A stretch of 64,000 nucleotides of DNA from contig CBDEUQ010000003.1 in NCBI GenBank assembly GCA_965243325.1, positions 2,604,001 to 2,668,000 of the forward strand. Reading direction: 5' to 3'. This document shows positions 9,159 to 17,746 of this stretch, piece by piece. Both the position numbers and the translations under genes were made by a program. The first letter of the stretch is position 1, and each line of letters begins with the position of its first letter. The DNA comes from JANQOH01 sp965243325. GTDB taxonomy: Bacteria; Pseudomonadota; Alphaproteobacteria; UBA7887. The notes beneath the pieces are model-generated. The model made no database searches. It was not told the origin of the DNA and was given only the letters and a program-made list of their open reading frames with translations.

Positions 9159-10549
9159 TGGCCGAAACGAAGTTCGACATCGTCGTCGTCGGCGGCGGGC
9201 CGGGCGGCTACGTCGCCGCGATCCGCGCCGCCCAGCTCGGGCTCAGCGCGGCGGTCGTCGAGCGCGAGCATCTCGGCGGCGTCTGCCTCAACTGGGGCTG
9301 CATCCCGACCAAGGCGCTGCTGCGCGCGTCCGAGATCGCCCATCTGCTGGGCGACGTCGAGCGGTTCGGTTTCACGGTGGGCGACGTCTCCTTCGATGCG
9401 GCCAAGGTGGTCGCGCGCTCGCGCGCCGTCGCCGGCCGCCTCTCCAAGGGCGTCGGCTTCCTTCTCAAGAAGAACAAGGTCGCCGTCTTCGAAGGCGCCG
9501 GCCGGCTCGCCGGCAGGGGAACGGTCGCCGTCGAGCAGGAAGGCGGCGGGCAGGTCGAGCTGGAAGCGGGCCACGTCGTGCTCGCCACCGGCGCCCGCGC
9601 GCGCGCCCTGCCGGGAATCGAGCCCGACGGGGCCGACATCTGGACCTATCGCGAGGCCATGGTGCCCGACGCCATCCCCGCGTCGGTGCTCGTCATCGGC
9701 TCCGGCGCCATCGGCATCGAGTTCGCCAGCTTCTACCGCGACATGGGCGCGGAGGTCACCGTCGTCGAGGTGCTCGACCGTATCCTGCCCGCCGAGGACG
9801 AGGAGATTTCCGCCCTCGCGCGCAAGGCCTTCGAGAAGCAGGGGATGCGCGTCCACACCGCCACCAGGGTGGAGAGCCTCGACCGCCGCGGCGGCCGCCT
9901 CGTGGCGGCGCTCGGCCCGGCGGGCGAGGTCGCCGTCGACAAGGTCGTCCTCGCGGTGGGGATCGTGGGGAACGTCGAGGACCTGGGCCTGGAAGGCACC
10001 GGCGTGCAGGTCGAGAACGGTCACGTCGTCGTCGATCCGTGGCTGCGCACCGGCGAGCCGGGAGTGTACGCGATCGGCGATCTGGTCGGCCCGCCGTGGC
10101 TCGCGCACAAGGCCAGCCACGAAGGCGTGCTGTGCGTCGAGAAGATCGCCGGCGTTGACGGCGTGCATCCGCTCGATGTGCGGAACGTGCCGGGATGCAC
10201 CTACTGCCGGCCGCAGGTGGCGAGCCTCGGCCTGACCGAGGCGGCGGCCCGCGACGGCGGCCGTGAGGTCAGGGTCGGCCGCTTTCCGTTGGTCGGCAAC
10301 GGCAAGGCGATCGCGCTGGGCGAGCCGGACGGGCTGGTGAAGACCGTCTTCGACGCCGCCACCGGCGAGCTTCTCGGCGCCCACATGATCGGTGCCGAGG
10401 TCACCGAGCTGATCCAGGGCTACGCCGTGGCCAAGGGAATGGAGGGGACGGAGGAGGACCTGATGCGCACGGTCTTTCCCCATCCGACGATTTCCGAGTC
10501 GATGCACGAATCGGTGCTCGACGCCTGGGGCCGGGCTCTCCATATCTAG
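9158..10549 (+). CDS. lpdA: Dihydrolipoyl dehydrogenase, PDH E3
   Basis: Flavoprotein that reoxidises dihydrolipoamide with NAD+. The ATG at 9158 overlaps the pdhC stop as ATGA and gives 463 residues, the normal length. The open frame extends further upstream but only as an antisense-like shadow inside pdhC. The FAD motif VVVGGGPGGYVAAI is at the N terminus, and the redox-active disulfide is C43/C48 in CLNWGCIPTK. The NAD motif VIGSGAIGIEFASF is near 185-200, and the C-terminal HPTISESMHESV holds the catalytic His-Glu. Confidence 0.95.
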   Translation: MAETKFDIVVVGGGPGGYVAAIRAAQLGLSAAVVEREHLGGVCLNWGCIPTKALLRASEIAHLLGDVERFGFTVGDVSFDAAKVVARSRAVAGRLSKGVGFLLKKNKVAVFEGAGRLAGRGTVAVEQEGGGQVELEAGHVVLATGARARALPGIEPDGADIWTYREAMVPDAIPASVLVIGSGAIGIEFASFYRDMGAEVTVVEVLDRILPAEDEEISALARKAFEKQGMRVHTATRVESLDRRGGRLVAALGPAGEVAVDKVVLAVGIVGNVEDLGLEGTGVQVENGHVVVDPWLRTGEPGVYAIGDLVGPPWLAHKASHEGVLCVEKIAGVDGVHPLDVRNVPGCTYCRPQVASLGLTEAAARDGGREVRVGRFPLVGNGKAIALGEPDGLVKTVFDAATGELLGAHMIGAEVTELIQGYAVAKGMEGTEEDLMRTVFPHPTISESMHESVLDAWGRALHI

Positions 10550-10552
10550 GCG

Positions 10553-11455
10553 ATGACCGCACCCGTCCGTCCGCGCAAGCCCGACTGGATCCGCGTCCGC
10601 GCGCCCGTTTCTCCGGGCTATGTCGACACGCGGCGGTTGATGCGGCGGCTCGAGCTCAACACCGTGTGCGAGGAGGCCGCGTGCCCCAACATCGGCGAGT
10701 GCTGGGCGAACGGGCACGCCACCGTGATGATCCTCGGCAGCGTGTGCACGCGGAAGTGCGCCTTCTGCAACGTGGCGACCGGCCGTCCCGATCTGCTCGA
10801 CCCGCACGAGCCCGAGCGTCTCGCCGCCGCGGTCGGCAGCCTGGGGCTGCGGCACGTCGTCGTGACGTCGGTCGACCGCGACGACCTGGCCGACGGCGGC
10901 GCCGGCCATTTCGTGAGCTGCATCGAGCGCATCCGCGAGTCCGCGCCGAAGACGACGATCGAGGTGCTGACGCCTGACTTCCTGCGCAAGCCGGGCGCCG
11001 TGGAGGCGGTCGCGCGCGCCATGCCCGACGTCTACAACCACAATCTGGAAACGGTGCCCCGGCTCTACCGCGCCGTGCGGCCGGCGGCCCGCTACGACAA
11101 TTCGCTGCGGGTGCTGAAGCGCGCCAAGGAGGTGTCGCCGGCGGTGTTCACCAAGTCGGGCCTCATGGTCGGGCTCGGAGAGACCGAGGACGAGATCCAC
11201 GCCGTGATGGCCGACATGCGCGCCCACGACGTGGATTTCCTCACCGTGGGCCAGTATCTCCAGCCGACTCCCCGGCACCGCCCGGTGAGCGAGTTCGTGC
11301 ACCCAGACGCGTTCGAGCGCTACCGCGAGGCGGCTGAGGCGATGGGCTTTCTGATGGTCTCGGCGTCGCCGCTCACGCGCTCGTCCTACCACGCGGACGA
11401 GGACTTCCAATCCCTGCGCGCCGCCCGCGCGGCGCGCGCGGGCGCGTCCGCCTGA
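10553..11455 (+). CDS. lipA: Lipoyl synthase
   Basis: Radical-SAM enzyme that inserts two sulfurs into protein-bound octanoyl groups, here next to the lipoylated complex it serves. It has 300 residues. The auxiliary cluster cysteines are C39, C44 and C50 (CEEAACPNIGECW), and the radical-SAM cysteines are C65, C69 and C72 (CTRKCAFC). The C-terminal RSSYHADEDF carries the conserved Arg-Ser-Ser that ligates the auxiliary cluster. It begins 3 nt after lpdA. Confidence 0.95.
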   Translation: MTAPVRPRKPDWIRVRAPVSPGYVDTRRLMRRLELNTVCEEAACPNIGECWANGHATVMILGSVCTRKCAFCNVATGRPDLLDPHEPERLAAAVGSLGLRHVVVTSVDRDDLADGGAGHFVSCIERIRESAPKTTIEVLTPDFLRKPGAVEAVARAMPDVYNHNLETVPRLYRAVRPAARYDNSLRVLKRAKEVSPAVFTKSGLMVGLGETEDEIHAVMADMRAHDVDFLTVGQYLQPTPRHRPVSEFVHPDAFERYREAAEAMGFLMVSASPLTRSSYHADEDFQSLRAARAARAGASA

Positions 11456-11463
11456 GGCCCGCG

Positions 11464-11916
11464 ATGCCGGCGCATACCGAACGGCGCGTGCTTCCCTACA
11501 GCGCCGAGCAGCTGTTCGACCTCGTCGCCGCCGTCGATCGCTATCCCGAGTTCCTTCCGTGGTGCCGCGAGACTCGCATCACCCGGCGCGACGGCGACGT
11601 GTTCCACGCCGACATGATCATCGGCTTCAAGGCCGTCCGGCAGCGTTTCTCCTCGCGCGTCGAGACGGCGCGGCCGCACGGCATCGACGTGGCGCCGACG
11701 CGCGGCCCGTTTCGCCGCCTGGCCAACCGCTGGCGGTTCACCGATCTTCCCGGCGGCGGATGTCAGGTCGATTTCCACGTCGATTTCGAGTTTCGCTCGC
11801 GTCTCTTGCGCGGGCTGATCGGCGCGTTGTTCCACGAGGCGGCGCGGCGCATGGTCGCGGCGTTCGAGGGCCGCGCCCGGACTCTGTACGGACCGCCCGG
11901 CGCGGCGGTTCCATGA
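11464..11916 (+). CDS. COQ10/RatA-like START-domain protein
   Basis: Small SRPBCC/START-fold protein of 150 residues, of the type called RatA ribosome-association toxin or coenzyme-Q-binding COQ10 family. The diagnostic start ERRVLPYSAEQLFDLVAAVDRYPEFLPWC is followed by the beta-rich central part and the C-terminal helix FHEAARRMVAAFEGRA. It sits 8 nt after lipA, a place it commonly has in alphaproteobacteria. The likely role is binding a polyprenyl or quinone ligand for respiration. The toxin name comes from E. coli and may not apply here. Confidence 0.85.
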   Translation: MPAHTERRVLPYSAEQLFDLVAAVDRYPEFLPWCRETRITRRDGDVFHADMIIGFKAVRQRFSSRVETARPHGIDVAPTRGPFRRLANRWRFTDLPGGGCQVDFHVDFEFRSRLLRGLIGALFHEAARRMVAAFEGRARTLYGPPGAAVP

Positions 11917-11942
11917 CCCACCGACCGTTCAGGAGAAAGCCC

Positions 11943-12563
11943 ATGATCCGATTTGCTGCGGCCGTCGTCTGCGTGGCGGCCTTTACGGCGGCTCCGGCCG
12001 TCCTCGCGCAGGACCTGTACCACCTCCGCGGCACGCTCGAGGGCGTGTCCGGTAACGCACTGACGATCACCGACGACGCCGGCGCGACGCAAGAGGCCAC
12101 GCTCGGCGACGAATCCCCGGTGTTCGTCGTCGACCGCGCGGCGATCGAAGACATCGCCGAGGGCCAATTCGTCGGCATCACGTCGATCGTCTCCGGCGGT
12201 GAGCGGGTGGCGCTCGAAGTGCACATCTTCGAGGAATCGCTGCGCGGATTGGCCGAGGGCCACTATCCGTGGGACCTCGTCGAGGAAGAGAACATGATGA
12301 CCAACGCCAACGTCGCCACCGTGGTCGCCAGCGGCGACGGCCGGCAGTTGACCGTGGACTACAAGGACGGTGACGACGGCGCCACGGGCACGCAGACCAT
12401 CGTCGTGCCGCCGTCGGCCGCGATCGTCGACTTCTTTTCCGGCGACCGCGCGGCGCTGGTGCCGGGCGAGCGGGTGTTCCTCCTGGCGCGCGACGCCGAG
12501 GACGGCGGCGTCTTCGCCGTTGCCGTCGTCGTCGGCCGCGGCGGCGTCGAGCCGCCGATGTAG
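11943..12563 (+). CDS. Secreted protein of unknown function
   Basis: A 206-residue protein with a clear Sec signal peptide (MIRFAAAVVCVAAFTAAPAVLAQ, cleavage near AQD). The mature part has repeated short beta-strand patterns (RGTLEGVSGNALTITDDAG and a similar stretch later), suggesting an OB-like or DUF5666-like periplasmic domain. I chose the ATG at 11943 because it starts exactly at the signal peptide and is preceded by an AGGAG-like site. The frame is open further upstream only as a shadow of the previous gene. It lies 26 nt after the RatA-like gene and may share its transcript. Confidence 0.65.
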   Translation: MIRFAAAVVCVAAFTAAPAVLAQDLYHLRGTLEGVSGNALTITDDAGATQEATLGDESPVFVVDRAAIEDIAEGQFVGITSIVSGGERVALEVHIFEESLRGLAEGHYPWDLVEEENMMTNANVATVVASGDGRQLTVDYKDGDDGATGTQTIVVPPSAAIVDFFSGDRAALVPGERVFLLARDAEDGGVFAVAVVVGRGGVEPPM

Positions 12564-12598
12564 GCGGGCGGAGCGCTCTCGTCGTCCGGGGCCCGCCT
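12562..12598 (+). repeat. GC-rich hairpin at the end of the secreted-protein gene
   Basis: AGGCGGGC at 12562-12569 pairs perfectly with GCCCGCCT at 12591-12598 around a 21-nt loop, and overlaps the stop codon. No T-run follows, so it may be an RNA-stabilising 3' hairpin or a weak terminator for the pdh-lipA transcript. Confidence 0.35.
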
Positions 12599-12708
12599 CT
12601 GACTGTCGCCCCGGGCGCGGGGGCGCCGGCCCTTATCCGACGCATCCCGGGCTGGAAAACGCCCAACCCCTGTGCCATGTTGAGCGGCCTTTGACTGGAG
12701 AGCGAGCC

Positions 12709-13986
12709 ATGGATCGGTACGAAGCCGTCGACGACACCGCTTCGGCGGACACGGGCACGGAACCGCGAGTTTACGTCCCCACCTTCCAGCTCACGGAAGG
12801 GCAGCCGCCGCCCGTCGCGGCGAACGACGGCCTGTCGTACATGTCGTTCGACCGGGACGGCGACGCCGGCACCGCCGCGGCGATCGAGGCGGCGCTCACG
12901 GAGATCGCCGAGGGTCACTCGGACGCGTGCATCGATCGGATCGAGAATGCGCCGCCCGGTCCCGTCGAGACCGAGTGGGGCCTCGGGTTCCGCGGGTATG
13001 ACGAGTGTCTGGAATATATCCGGGCCAACGGCATCGAGGCTCCCGAGGGCGGGCTTGCCCTGCCGCTCCGCTACACCGTCTACGAACGGCCGTCCTATTC
13101 CATCGTCACCTCCAACTCGCTCTGGCGGGACCCGGCGCGCGCGGCCGAGGCGAAGGCGTTTCGCAAGGCCGAGGACGACAGCGGCCGGCGCAACCTTTAT
13201 TTCCCGCAGACGTTGCGTGACGGGCGCCGCATCGGCGAGTACTACCCCGGTCTTTCGGTCGAGAGTCCCGAAAGCATGGACAGGCTGGGGGTGTCGCTGG
13301 CGCACCTCGAGTCGAAGTGCGCGAACTTCTACGACTCGGCGGAGGTCGAGCGCGTGTTCTACCCCGAGATCGAGAAGCTCCTCCTGGAGTTCTTCCCGGA
13401 CGCGACCGACGCGCTCGTCTACAACCACGACGTGTTCGACAAGGACTACCGGGGAGACCGCACGGAGGACCAGGACGCGAAGAACCCGGGCGTGAACGCC
13501 CGCTACGCCAACCTCGTGCACAACGATCTGAACGACAACAGCGGCCGCGTGCGCTGCCGCGAGCTGCTGACGCGGAACCTGCGCAACTTCGGCCGCGAGC
13601 AGCACTACACGGAGGCCGAGGCCGACGCGAAGATGTCGCGGCGGTTCATGTCGATCAATCTTGCCAAGCCGATGGAGACGGTGGGCCAGTTCCCCTTCGT
13701 CCTCTGTGCCTGGCCCTCGTTCGCCGACCAGCCCTACATCACCAACTACCGCGTCTACGACGACCGCGTGGGCGAGACCACCCGCTTCACCTACCGGCCG
13801 GACCACGAGTGGTACTGGTTCCCGCGGCAGAAGCCGACCGAAGTCTCGATGCTGAAGTGCTACGACTCGATCACCGACGGCTCCGTCTCGCGGTGGTCCT
13901 TCCACACCGCGTGCGTCGACCCGACCGCGCCGGCCGACGCGCCCTGCCGCAAGAACGTCGTGGTCCGCTCCTACGTCTTCTTCTAG
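12709..13986 (+). CDS. CmcJ/NvfI-family putative non-haem iron oxygenase
   Basis: A 425-residue protein resembling the CmcJ/NvfI (AsaB, GA4-desaturase-like) family, known from cephamycin and fungal meroterpenoid pathways. Its likely Fe(II) ligands are H271 and D273 in VHNDLND and H399 in SFHTAC, and R420 near the C terminus may hold 2-oxoglutarate. Family landmarks WYWFPRQKPTEVSMLKCYDS and FVLCAWPS are present. It is longer than many relatives because of its acidic N terminus. The ATG at 12709 follows a GGAGAGCGAG site. It stands alone between the pdh operon and an antitoxin gene. The reaction and substrate are unknown. Confidence 0.7.
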   Translation: MDRYEAVDDTASADTGTEPRVYVPTFQLTEGQPPPVAANDGLSYMSFDRDGDAGTAAAIEAALTEIAEGHSDACIDRIENAPPGPVETEWGLGFRGYDECLEYIRANGIEAPEGGLALPLRYTVYERPSYSIVTSNSLWRDPARAAEAKAFRKAEDDSGRRNLYFPQTLRDGRRIGEYYPGLSVESPESMDRLGVSLAHLESKCANFYDSAEVERVFYPEIEKLLLEFFPDATDALVYNHDVFDKDYRGDRTEDQDAKNPGVNARYANLVHNDLNDNSGRVRCRELLTRNLRNFGREQHYTEAEADAKMSRRFMSINLAKPMETVGQFPFVLCAWPSFADQPYITNYRVYDDRVGETTRFTYRPDHEWYWFPRQKPTEVSMLKCYDSITDGSVSRWSFHTACVDPTAPADAPCRKNVVVRSYVFF

Positions 13987-14390
13987 GACGACCCGGAGTA
14001 GAGGAGTAGGGGAGCCGGCTCTCGGGCAAGCCGCCTCCGCCGTGCGGCTCGGCGCTTGACACCCGGATTCCCCGACGGCCGGGCGACGAACGTGTCCTTC
14101 TGCTTCATGTTCACCAGAAGGCCCAGCATCGTGACGGCCCATGCCGATCGGCGGAGTCGATTACGTGCTGCGACAGGCAGGGCGCTCGGCACCCCGAGCC
14201 GTAAGCCCCTCGGCACGGCCGCCGCCGAGAAAATGCCTTGTGCGTTACCGGTCATGGTGAAGCGCGCGATATTCGGCAGAAGGCGGTGGATCTTGACGAG
14301 TCGGGCGACGCTTGGATCCGTTCGAGTTTTCGATTGCGTCCGGAGCCGGCGTACAAATAGTCTGGACTGTTGGTCCAATTGGAAAACACC
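13987..14390. other. Gene-free gap before the antitoxin
   Basis: No supported gene. A minus-strand frame of 137 codons spans the region but is basic, low-complexity and without an RBS or family match. A small inverted pairing (GAGCCG near 14014 with CGGCTC near 14048) is visible but lacks the features of an intron or terminator. The last 50 bases presumably carry the antitoxin promoter. Confidence 0.4.
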
Positions 14391-14636
14391 ATGCAAACCG
14401 TCGGCTCGTACGAAGCGAAAACTCGCCTGCCCGAGCTGCTGAAATCGGTGGAACGAGGCGAGTCCATCACAATCACGCGGCGTGGTGTACCCATTGCCCG
14501 ACTCGTGGGAATCGATGCCGGCACCCGCGAGGAAACCGGCAGGATCATCGCCCGGATGAGACGAGTGCGCGCCGGGCGGCCTTCTGTGTCGGTCGAGGAA
14601 GTTCTGTCGGCGCGAGACGAGGGACGTCGGCCCTGA
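14391..14636 (+). CDS. Phd/YefM (VapB-type) antitoxin
   Basis: An 81-residue antitoxin whose N-terminal fold is typical of Phd/YefM: MQTVGSYEAKTRLPELLKSV, then GESITITRRGVPIARLVG. The C-terminal tail (about residues 48-81) would be the flexible toxin-binding part. The ATG at 14391 is preferred over an in-frame TTG at 14370 because it matches the family start. Such antitoxins repress their own operon and are followed by a PIN-domain toxin. Here the start codon of the next frame overlaps by ATGA, but that frame is broken, so this antitoxin is an orphan. Confidence 0.8.
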   Translation: MQTVGSYEAKTRLPELLKSVERGESITITRRGVPIARLVGIDAGTREETGRIIARMRRVRAGRPSVSVEEVLSARDEGRRP

Positions 14637-14713
14637 TGCCGTTCGTTTCCGACTTCATACCGACCTCGCTCACCGGGCACGACCTCCTCGATATTTTATC
14701 CTGCGATGCCTGA
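14636..14713 (+). pseudogene. Truncated start of a probable VapC-type toxin
   Basis: A 25-codon frame beginning MPFVSDFIPTSLTGHDLLD that overlaps the antitoxin stop by one base, exactly where a PIN-domain VapC toxin normally starts (MPFVxDAS-). The sequence loses resemblance after the first six residues and stops. It is likely a degraded toxin start, but with so few residues this remains an inference from position. Confidence 0.35.
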
Positions 14714-14884
14714 CTGGAACAACAACCGTAGACACAAAATCGCTTAGGTTTCCTCGCTTTCTTCGAAATTGGATTTGAATGCTGTGCGTCGGGCTTTAGT
14801 GCGACCCGGAAGAGCTCAAAATCATGACAGCCCCTGCTTGCTTCCTGTTGTATTTCATGAAGTACGCTCGAAAACGGATACGCT

Positions 14885-15877
14885 CTACCCGCCGGGGACC
14901 GCGCGGTCCGAAAACAGGCAGGCGTCGGCATGGCCGGGCAGGTGCTCGACCAGGGGCGGGATATCGGCCGCGCATTGCGGCTCGGCCAGCGGGCAGCGGG
15001 TGCGAAACCGGCAGCCCGAGGGAAGGTTGCCGGGATCGGGCGGTTCGCCCTCCAGCCAGAAGCTCTCGGTGATCCGACGCTTGCCGATCTGCGGGATCGC
15101 GGCAAGGAGCGAGCGCGTGTAGGGGTGCCGCGGCGCGCTGAAGATCCGTTCGGTCGCGCCGAGTTCCACCACCTTTCCGAGATACATGACGGCGACCCGG
15201 TCGCAGATCATCCGCACGACGGATAGGTCGTGCGAGATGAAGACGTAGGTGAGGTCGAACCGCTTCCGCAGGTCCAGGAAGAGGTGGAGCACGGTCGCCT
15301 GCACGGACACGTCGAGCCCCGAAGTGGGCTCGTCCAGCACCACCAGGGTCGGCTGCAGCGTGAGAATGCGGGCGAGACCCACCCGGCGTTGCTGGCCGCC
15401 GGAAATCTCGTGCGGGTAGAGGTCGAGATGGCTTTCCGGAAGGCCGACGGCCGAGAGGATGTCCCCGACCCGCTCGCGGCGCGCCGCCGCGGCGAGCCCG
15501 GTGTGGATTCGCAGGGGCTCGTCGAGAGACCTGCCGATCTTCCAGCGCGGATCGAGCGAGGCGCCGGGGTCCTGGTAGGTGTATTGCAGGTCCCGGCGCA
15601 GGTCGCGCGACCGGTGCGGCTTCAGGCCCGTGATGTCATGGCCCGCGAAGACGATCCTGCCGCCGGTCGGGGGGTGGATGCCCATCACCGTCTTGCCCAG
15701 GGTCGACTTGCCGCAGCCGGATTCGCCGACGACGCCCAGGATTTCTCCCCTCTCGACGGTGAGCGAGACGTCGTCCACCGCCTTCAGCCAGCCGATGCGG
15801 CGCTTCCAGACATTGCGGATCGGGAAGTATTTCCTGAGGCCCTCGAGGCGCAGCAGGTCGCTGCCCGGCGCGTTCAC
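14885..15877 (-). CDS. Peptide ABC transporter ATP-binding protein, DppF/OppF-like
   Basis: Second ATPase of a dipeptide/oligopeptide importer, 330 residues. Walker A is GESGCGKSTLG, the signature ISGGQQRRVGLARIL, Walker B LVVLDEPTSGLD and the H-loop FISHDLS. The C-terminal oligopeptide extension has the GCRFRTRCPLAEPQC cysteine motif. The GTG start at 15877 overlaps the stop of the previous ATPase gene. The frame is open further upstream only as a shadow. It is the last gene of the dppABCDF-like operon, read leftwards. Confidence 0.9.
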   Translation of the reverse strand: MNAPGSDLLRLEGLRKYFPIRNVWKRRIGWLKAVDDVSLTVERGEILGVVGESGCGKSTLGKTVMGIHPPTGGRIVFAGHDITGLKPHRSRDLRRDLQYTYQDPGASLDPRWKIGRSLDEPLRIHTGLAAAARRERVGDILSAVGLPESHLDLYPHEISGGQQRRVGLARILTLQPTLVVLDEPTSGLDVSVQATVLHLFLDLRKRFDLTYVFISHDLSVVRMICDRVAVMYLGKVVELGATERIFSAPRHPYTRSLLAAIPQIGKRRITESFWLEGEPPDPGNLPSGCRFRTRCPLAEPQCAADIPPLVEHLPGHADACLFSDRAVPGG

Positions 15878-16896
15878 GACACCGCCTCCCGCGGCGCGTC
15901 GACGGGATGATGGCAGCGCACCCGGTGGGCGGGACCCGCCTGCGTCACGCCGGGGCGGGCGGCCGCGCACAGGGCCGAGGCACTGGTGCAACGGGGGTGG
16001 AACCGGCAGCCCGCGGGCGGGTCGATCGGCGCCGGAATCCGGCCGGGAATGCCGCTGATCCCGTGTTCGCGCGAGGGCAGGGAGTCCAGCAGGCGCTTGG
16101 TATAGGGGTGGCGCGGAGCGGCGAAGAAGTCGTCCGCAGGGGCGCTCTCGACCTCCTGGCCGGCATACATGACGGTGATGCGGTCGCAGATCTCCCAGGC
16201 CGTTCCGAGATCGTGTGTCGTGAAGAGCACCGAGACCCCGCGCTCCGTGGCGAGGCGCCGGAGCAGCCTGAGAATCTGCGCCTGGATCGTGACGTCGAGG
16301 GCGGTCGTGGGCTCGTCCGCGATGATGAGCCGGGGCTCGGGCAGCAGCGCCATGGCGATCATCAGTCGCTGCCGCTGTCCGCCCGAGACCTCGTGCGGGT
16401 ACTTCTTCCAGATCCCCTCGGGATCGGGCAGTTGCACGGTGCGCAGGAGTTCGAGCGCGCGGGCGCGGTCGGCGCGGCGGCGCGCGCGGGGGTAGAAGCG
16501 GGCGCCGGCGCCGGGTTCCGATCCCGGCGACTTCCACTTCATCAGCTCGTCGATCTGCGCGCCGATGGTGAAGACGGGATTGAAGGACGAGAACGGGTCC
16601 TGCGGAACGAAGGTGATCTGCCGGCCCCGGACTTCGGTTCCGAGGTCTCGCGGGTCCGCGGCCAGCAGGTCCCGTCCGTCGAAGTCGATGACGCCGGAGG
16701 TGATGCGCGCCGAGTTTTCCGGCAGCACGCCCAGGATCGCGCGCGCCAGCGTCGTCTTGCCGCAGCCGGACTCGCCGACGAGGCCCACGATCTCGCCGGG
16801 CCCGACATGGAAGTTCACGCGGTCGAGCACGCGGGCGAGGCCGCGTTCCGTCCGGAAGCCGACCTCGAGGTCCGTGACGGTCAGCAGGTCATCCAT
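15874..16896 (-). CDS. Peptide ABC transporter ATP-binding protein, DppD/OppD-like
   Basis: First ATPase of the importer, 340 residues. Walker A is GESGCGKTTLA, the signature VSGGQRQRLMIAMAL, Walker B LIIADEPTTALD and the H-loop FTTHDLG. The oligopeptide C-terminal motif GCRFHPRCTSASALC is present and may bind an iron-sulfur cluster, as known for OppD. The start overlaps the preceding permease gene by 8 nt, and the end overlaps DppF by 4 nt. Confidence 0.9.
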   Translation of the reverse strand: MDDLLTVTDLEVGFRTERGLARVLDRVNFHVGPGEIVGLVGESGCGKTTLARAILGVLPENSARITSGVIDFDGRDLLAADPRDLGTEVRGRQITFVPQDPFSSFNPVFTIGAQIDELMKWKSPGSEPGAGARFYPRARRRADRARALELLRTVQLPDPEGIWKKYPHEVSGGQRQRLMIAMALLPEPRLIIADEPTTALDVTIQAQILRLLRRLATERGVSVLFTTHDLGTAWEICDRITVMYAGQEVESAPADDFFAAPRHPYTKRLLDSLPSREHGISGIPGRIPAPIDPPAGCRFHPRCTSASALCAAARPGVTQAGPAHRVRCHHPVDAPREAVS

Positions 16897-17746
16897 CGGA
16901 GGACCGGCGCGTTCGCGGGTCGAGGATGTCGCGCAGCCCGTCCCCGAACAGGTTGAAGCCCATCACGACGAGGAAGATGGCGAGGCCCGGAGCGGTCGCG
17001 TACCACCACGCCTCGGGCAGGAATTCCCGGGATTCGGCGATGGTCCGTCCCCACTCCGGAGAGGGCGCCGGCGGGCCCAGCCCGAGAAAGCCGAGGGTGG
17101 CCGCGGTCAGTATCGTGCCGCCCATGCCGATGGTGGTGCGGACGATGAGGGAGGAGGAGATGTTGGGAAGGACGTGGAAGAGCATCACCCGCCCGGGCGA
17201 GGCGCCGAGCGCGATGGACGCTTCCACATAGGTTTCGTTCAGCGCCGAGCGGGTTTCCGCGTAGACGAGCCGCGCCCAGAAGGGCCAGTAGGTGGCCGAG
17301 AGCGCAAGGATGGTGTTTTCGATGGAGGGTCCGAGCGTCTGGGCGATGGCGATGGCCAGCACGATCTGCGGCACGGCCAGGAAGATGTCCGATATGCGCA
17401 TGAGCGCATCCGAAGCCCAATTACGGTAGTAGCCGGCGACCAGGCCGACGGGCACGCCGATCAGCACGCTGACGCCGATGGCGATGACCGCGATGGTGAT
17501 GGTGATGCGGGCGCCGAACAGGATGCGCGAATAGACGTCGGCGCCCATCCGGTCGGTTCCGAAATAGTGTTCCGCCGAGGGCGGCTGCAGCCGGTCCGGC
17601 GGGTTGAACTCCGACACGTCCTGCGGGTGGGTGGAGAGGACCGGCGCGGCGATGGCCGCCACGACGAGAAGCAGGATGAGCAGCGCGCCCAGCGCCGCCG
17701 TCCTGTCGGCGGCGAGCTTGCGCAGCAGGAAGCGGGCGGCTTTCAT
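16889..17746 (-). CDS. Peptide ABC transporter permease, DppC/OppC-like
   Basis: Inner-membrane permease of 285 residues. After a cytoplasmic start there is a first transmembrane helix (ALGALLILLLVVAAIAAPVL). The DppC-type periplasmic segment HYFGTDRMGADVYSRILFGAR is next, then about five more helices. The EAA loop that contacts the ATPases reads EASIALGASPGRVMLFHVLPN. The ATG at 17746 overlaps the dppB-like gene by 4 nt. The frame is open far upstream as a shadow only. Confidence 0.9.
   Translation of the reverse strand: MKAARFLLRKLAADRTAALGALLILLLVVAAIAAPVLSTHPQDVSEFNPPDRLQPPSAEHYFGTDRMGADVYSRILFGARITITIAVIAIGVSVLIGVPVGLVAGYYRNWASDALMRISDIFLAVPQIVLAIAIAQTLGPSIENTILALSATYWPFWARLVYAETRSALNETYVEASIALGASPGRVMLFHVLPNISSSLIVRTTIGMGGTILTAATLGFLGLGPPAPSPEWGRTIAESREFLPEAWWYATAPGLAIFLVVMGFNLFGDGLRDILDPRTRRSSDG

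Noticed and set aside
9125..11410. Minus-strand frame of 761 codons opposite lpdA and lipA
   Set aside because: Shadow frame in high-GC DNA without any family signature.
14010..14055. Possible group II intron domain V (GAGCCG...CGGCTC)
   Set aside because: The loop lacks the AGC/GAAA features and the spacing of domain V, and no maturase or boundary motif is near.
12178..14142. Minus-strand frame of 654 codons opposite the CmcJ-like gene
   Set aside because: Shadow of a better-supported plus-strand gene with iron-ligand motifs.
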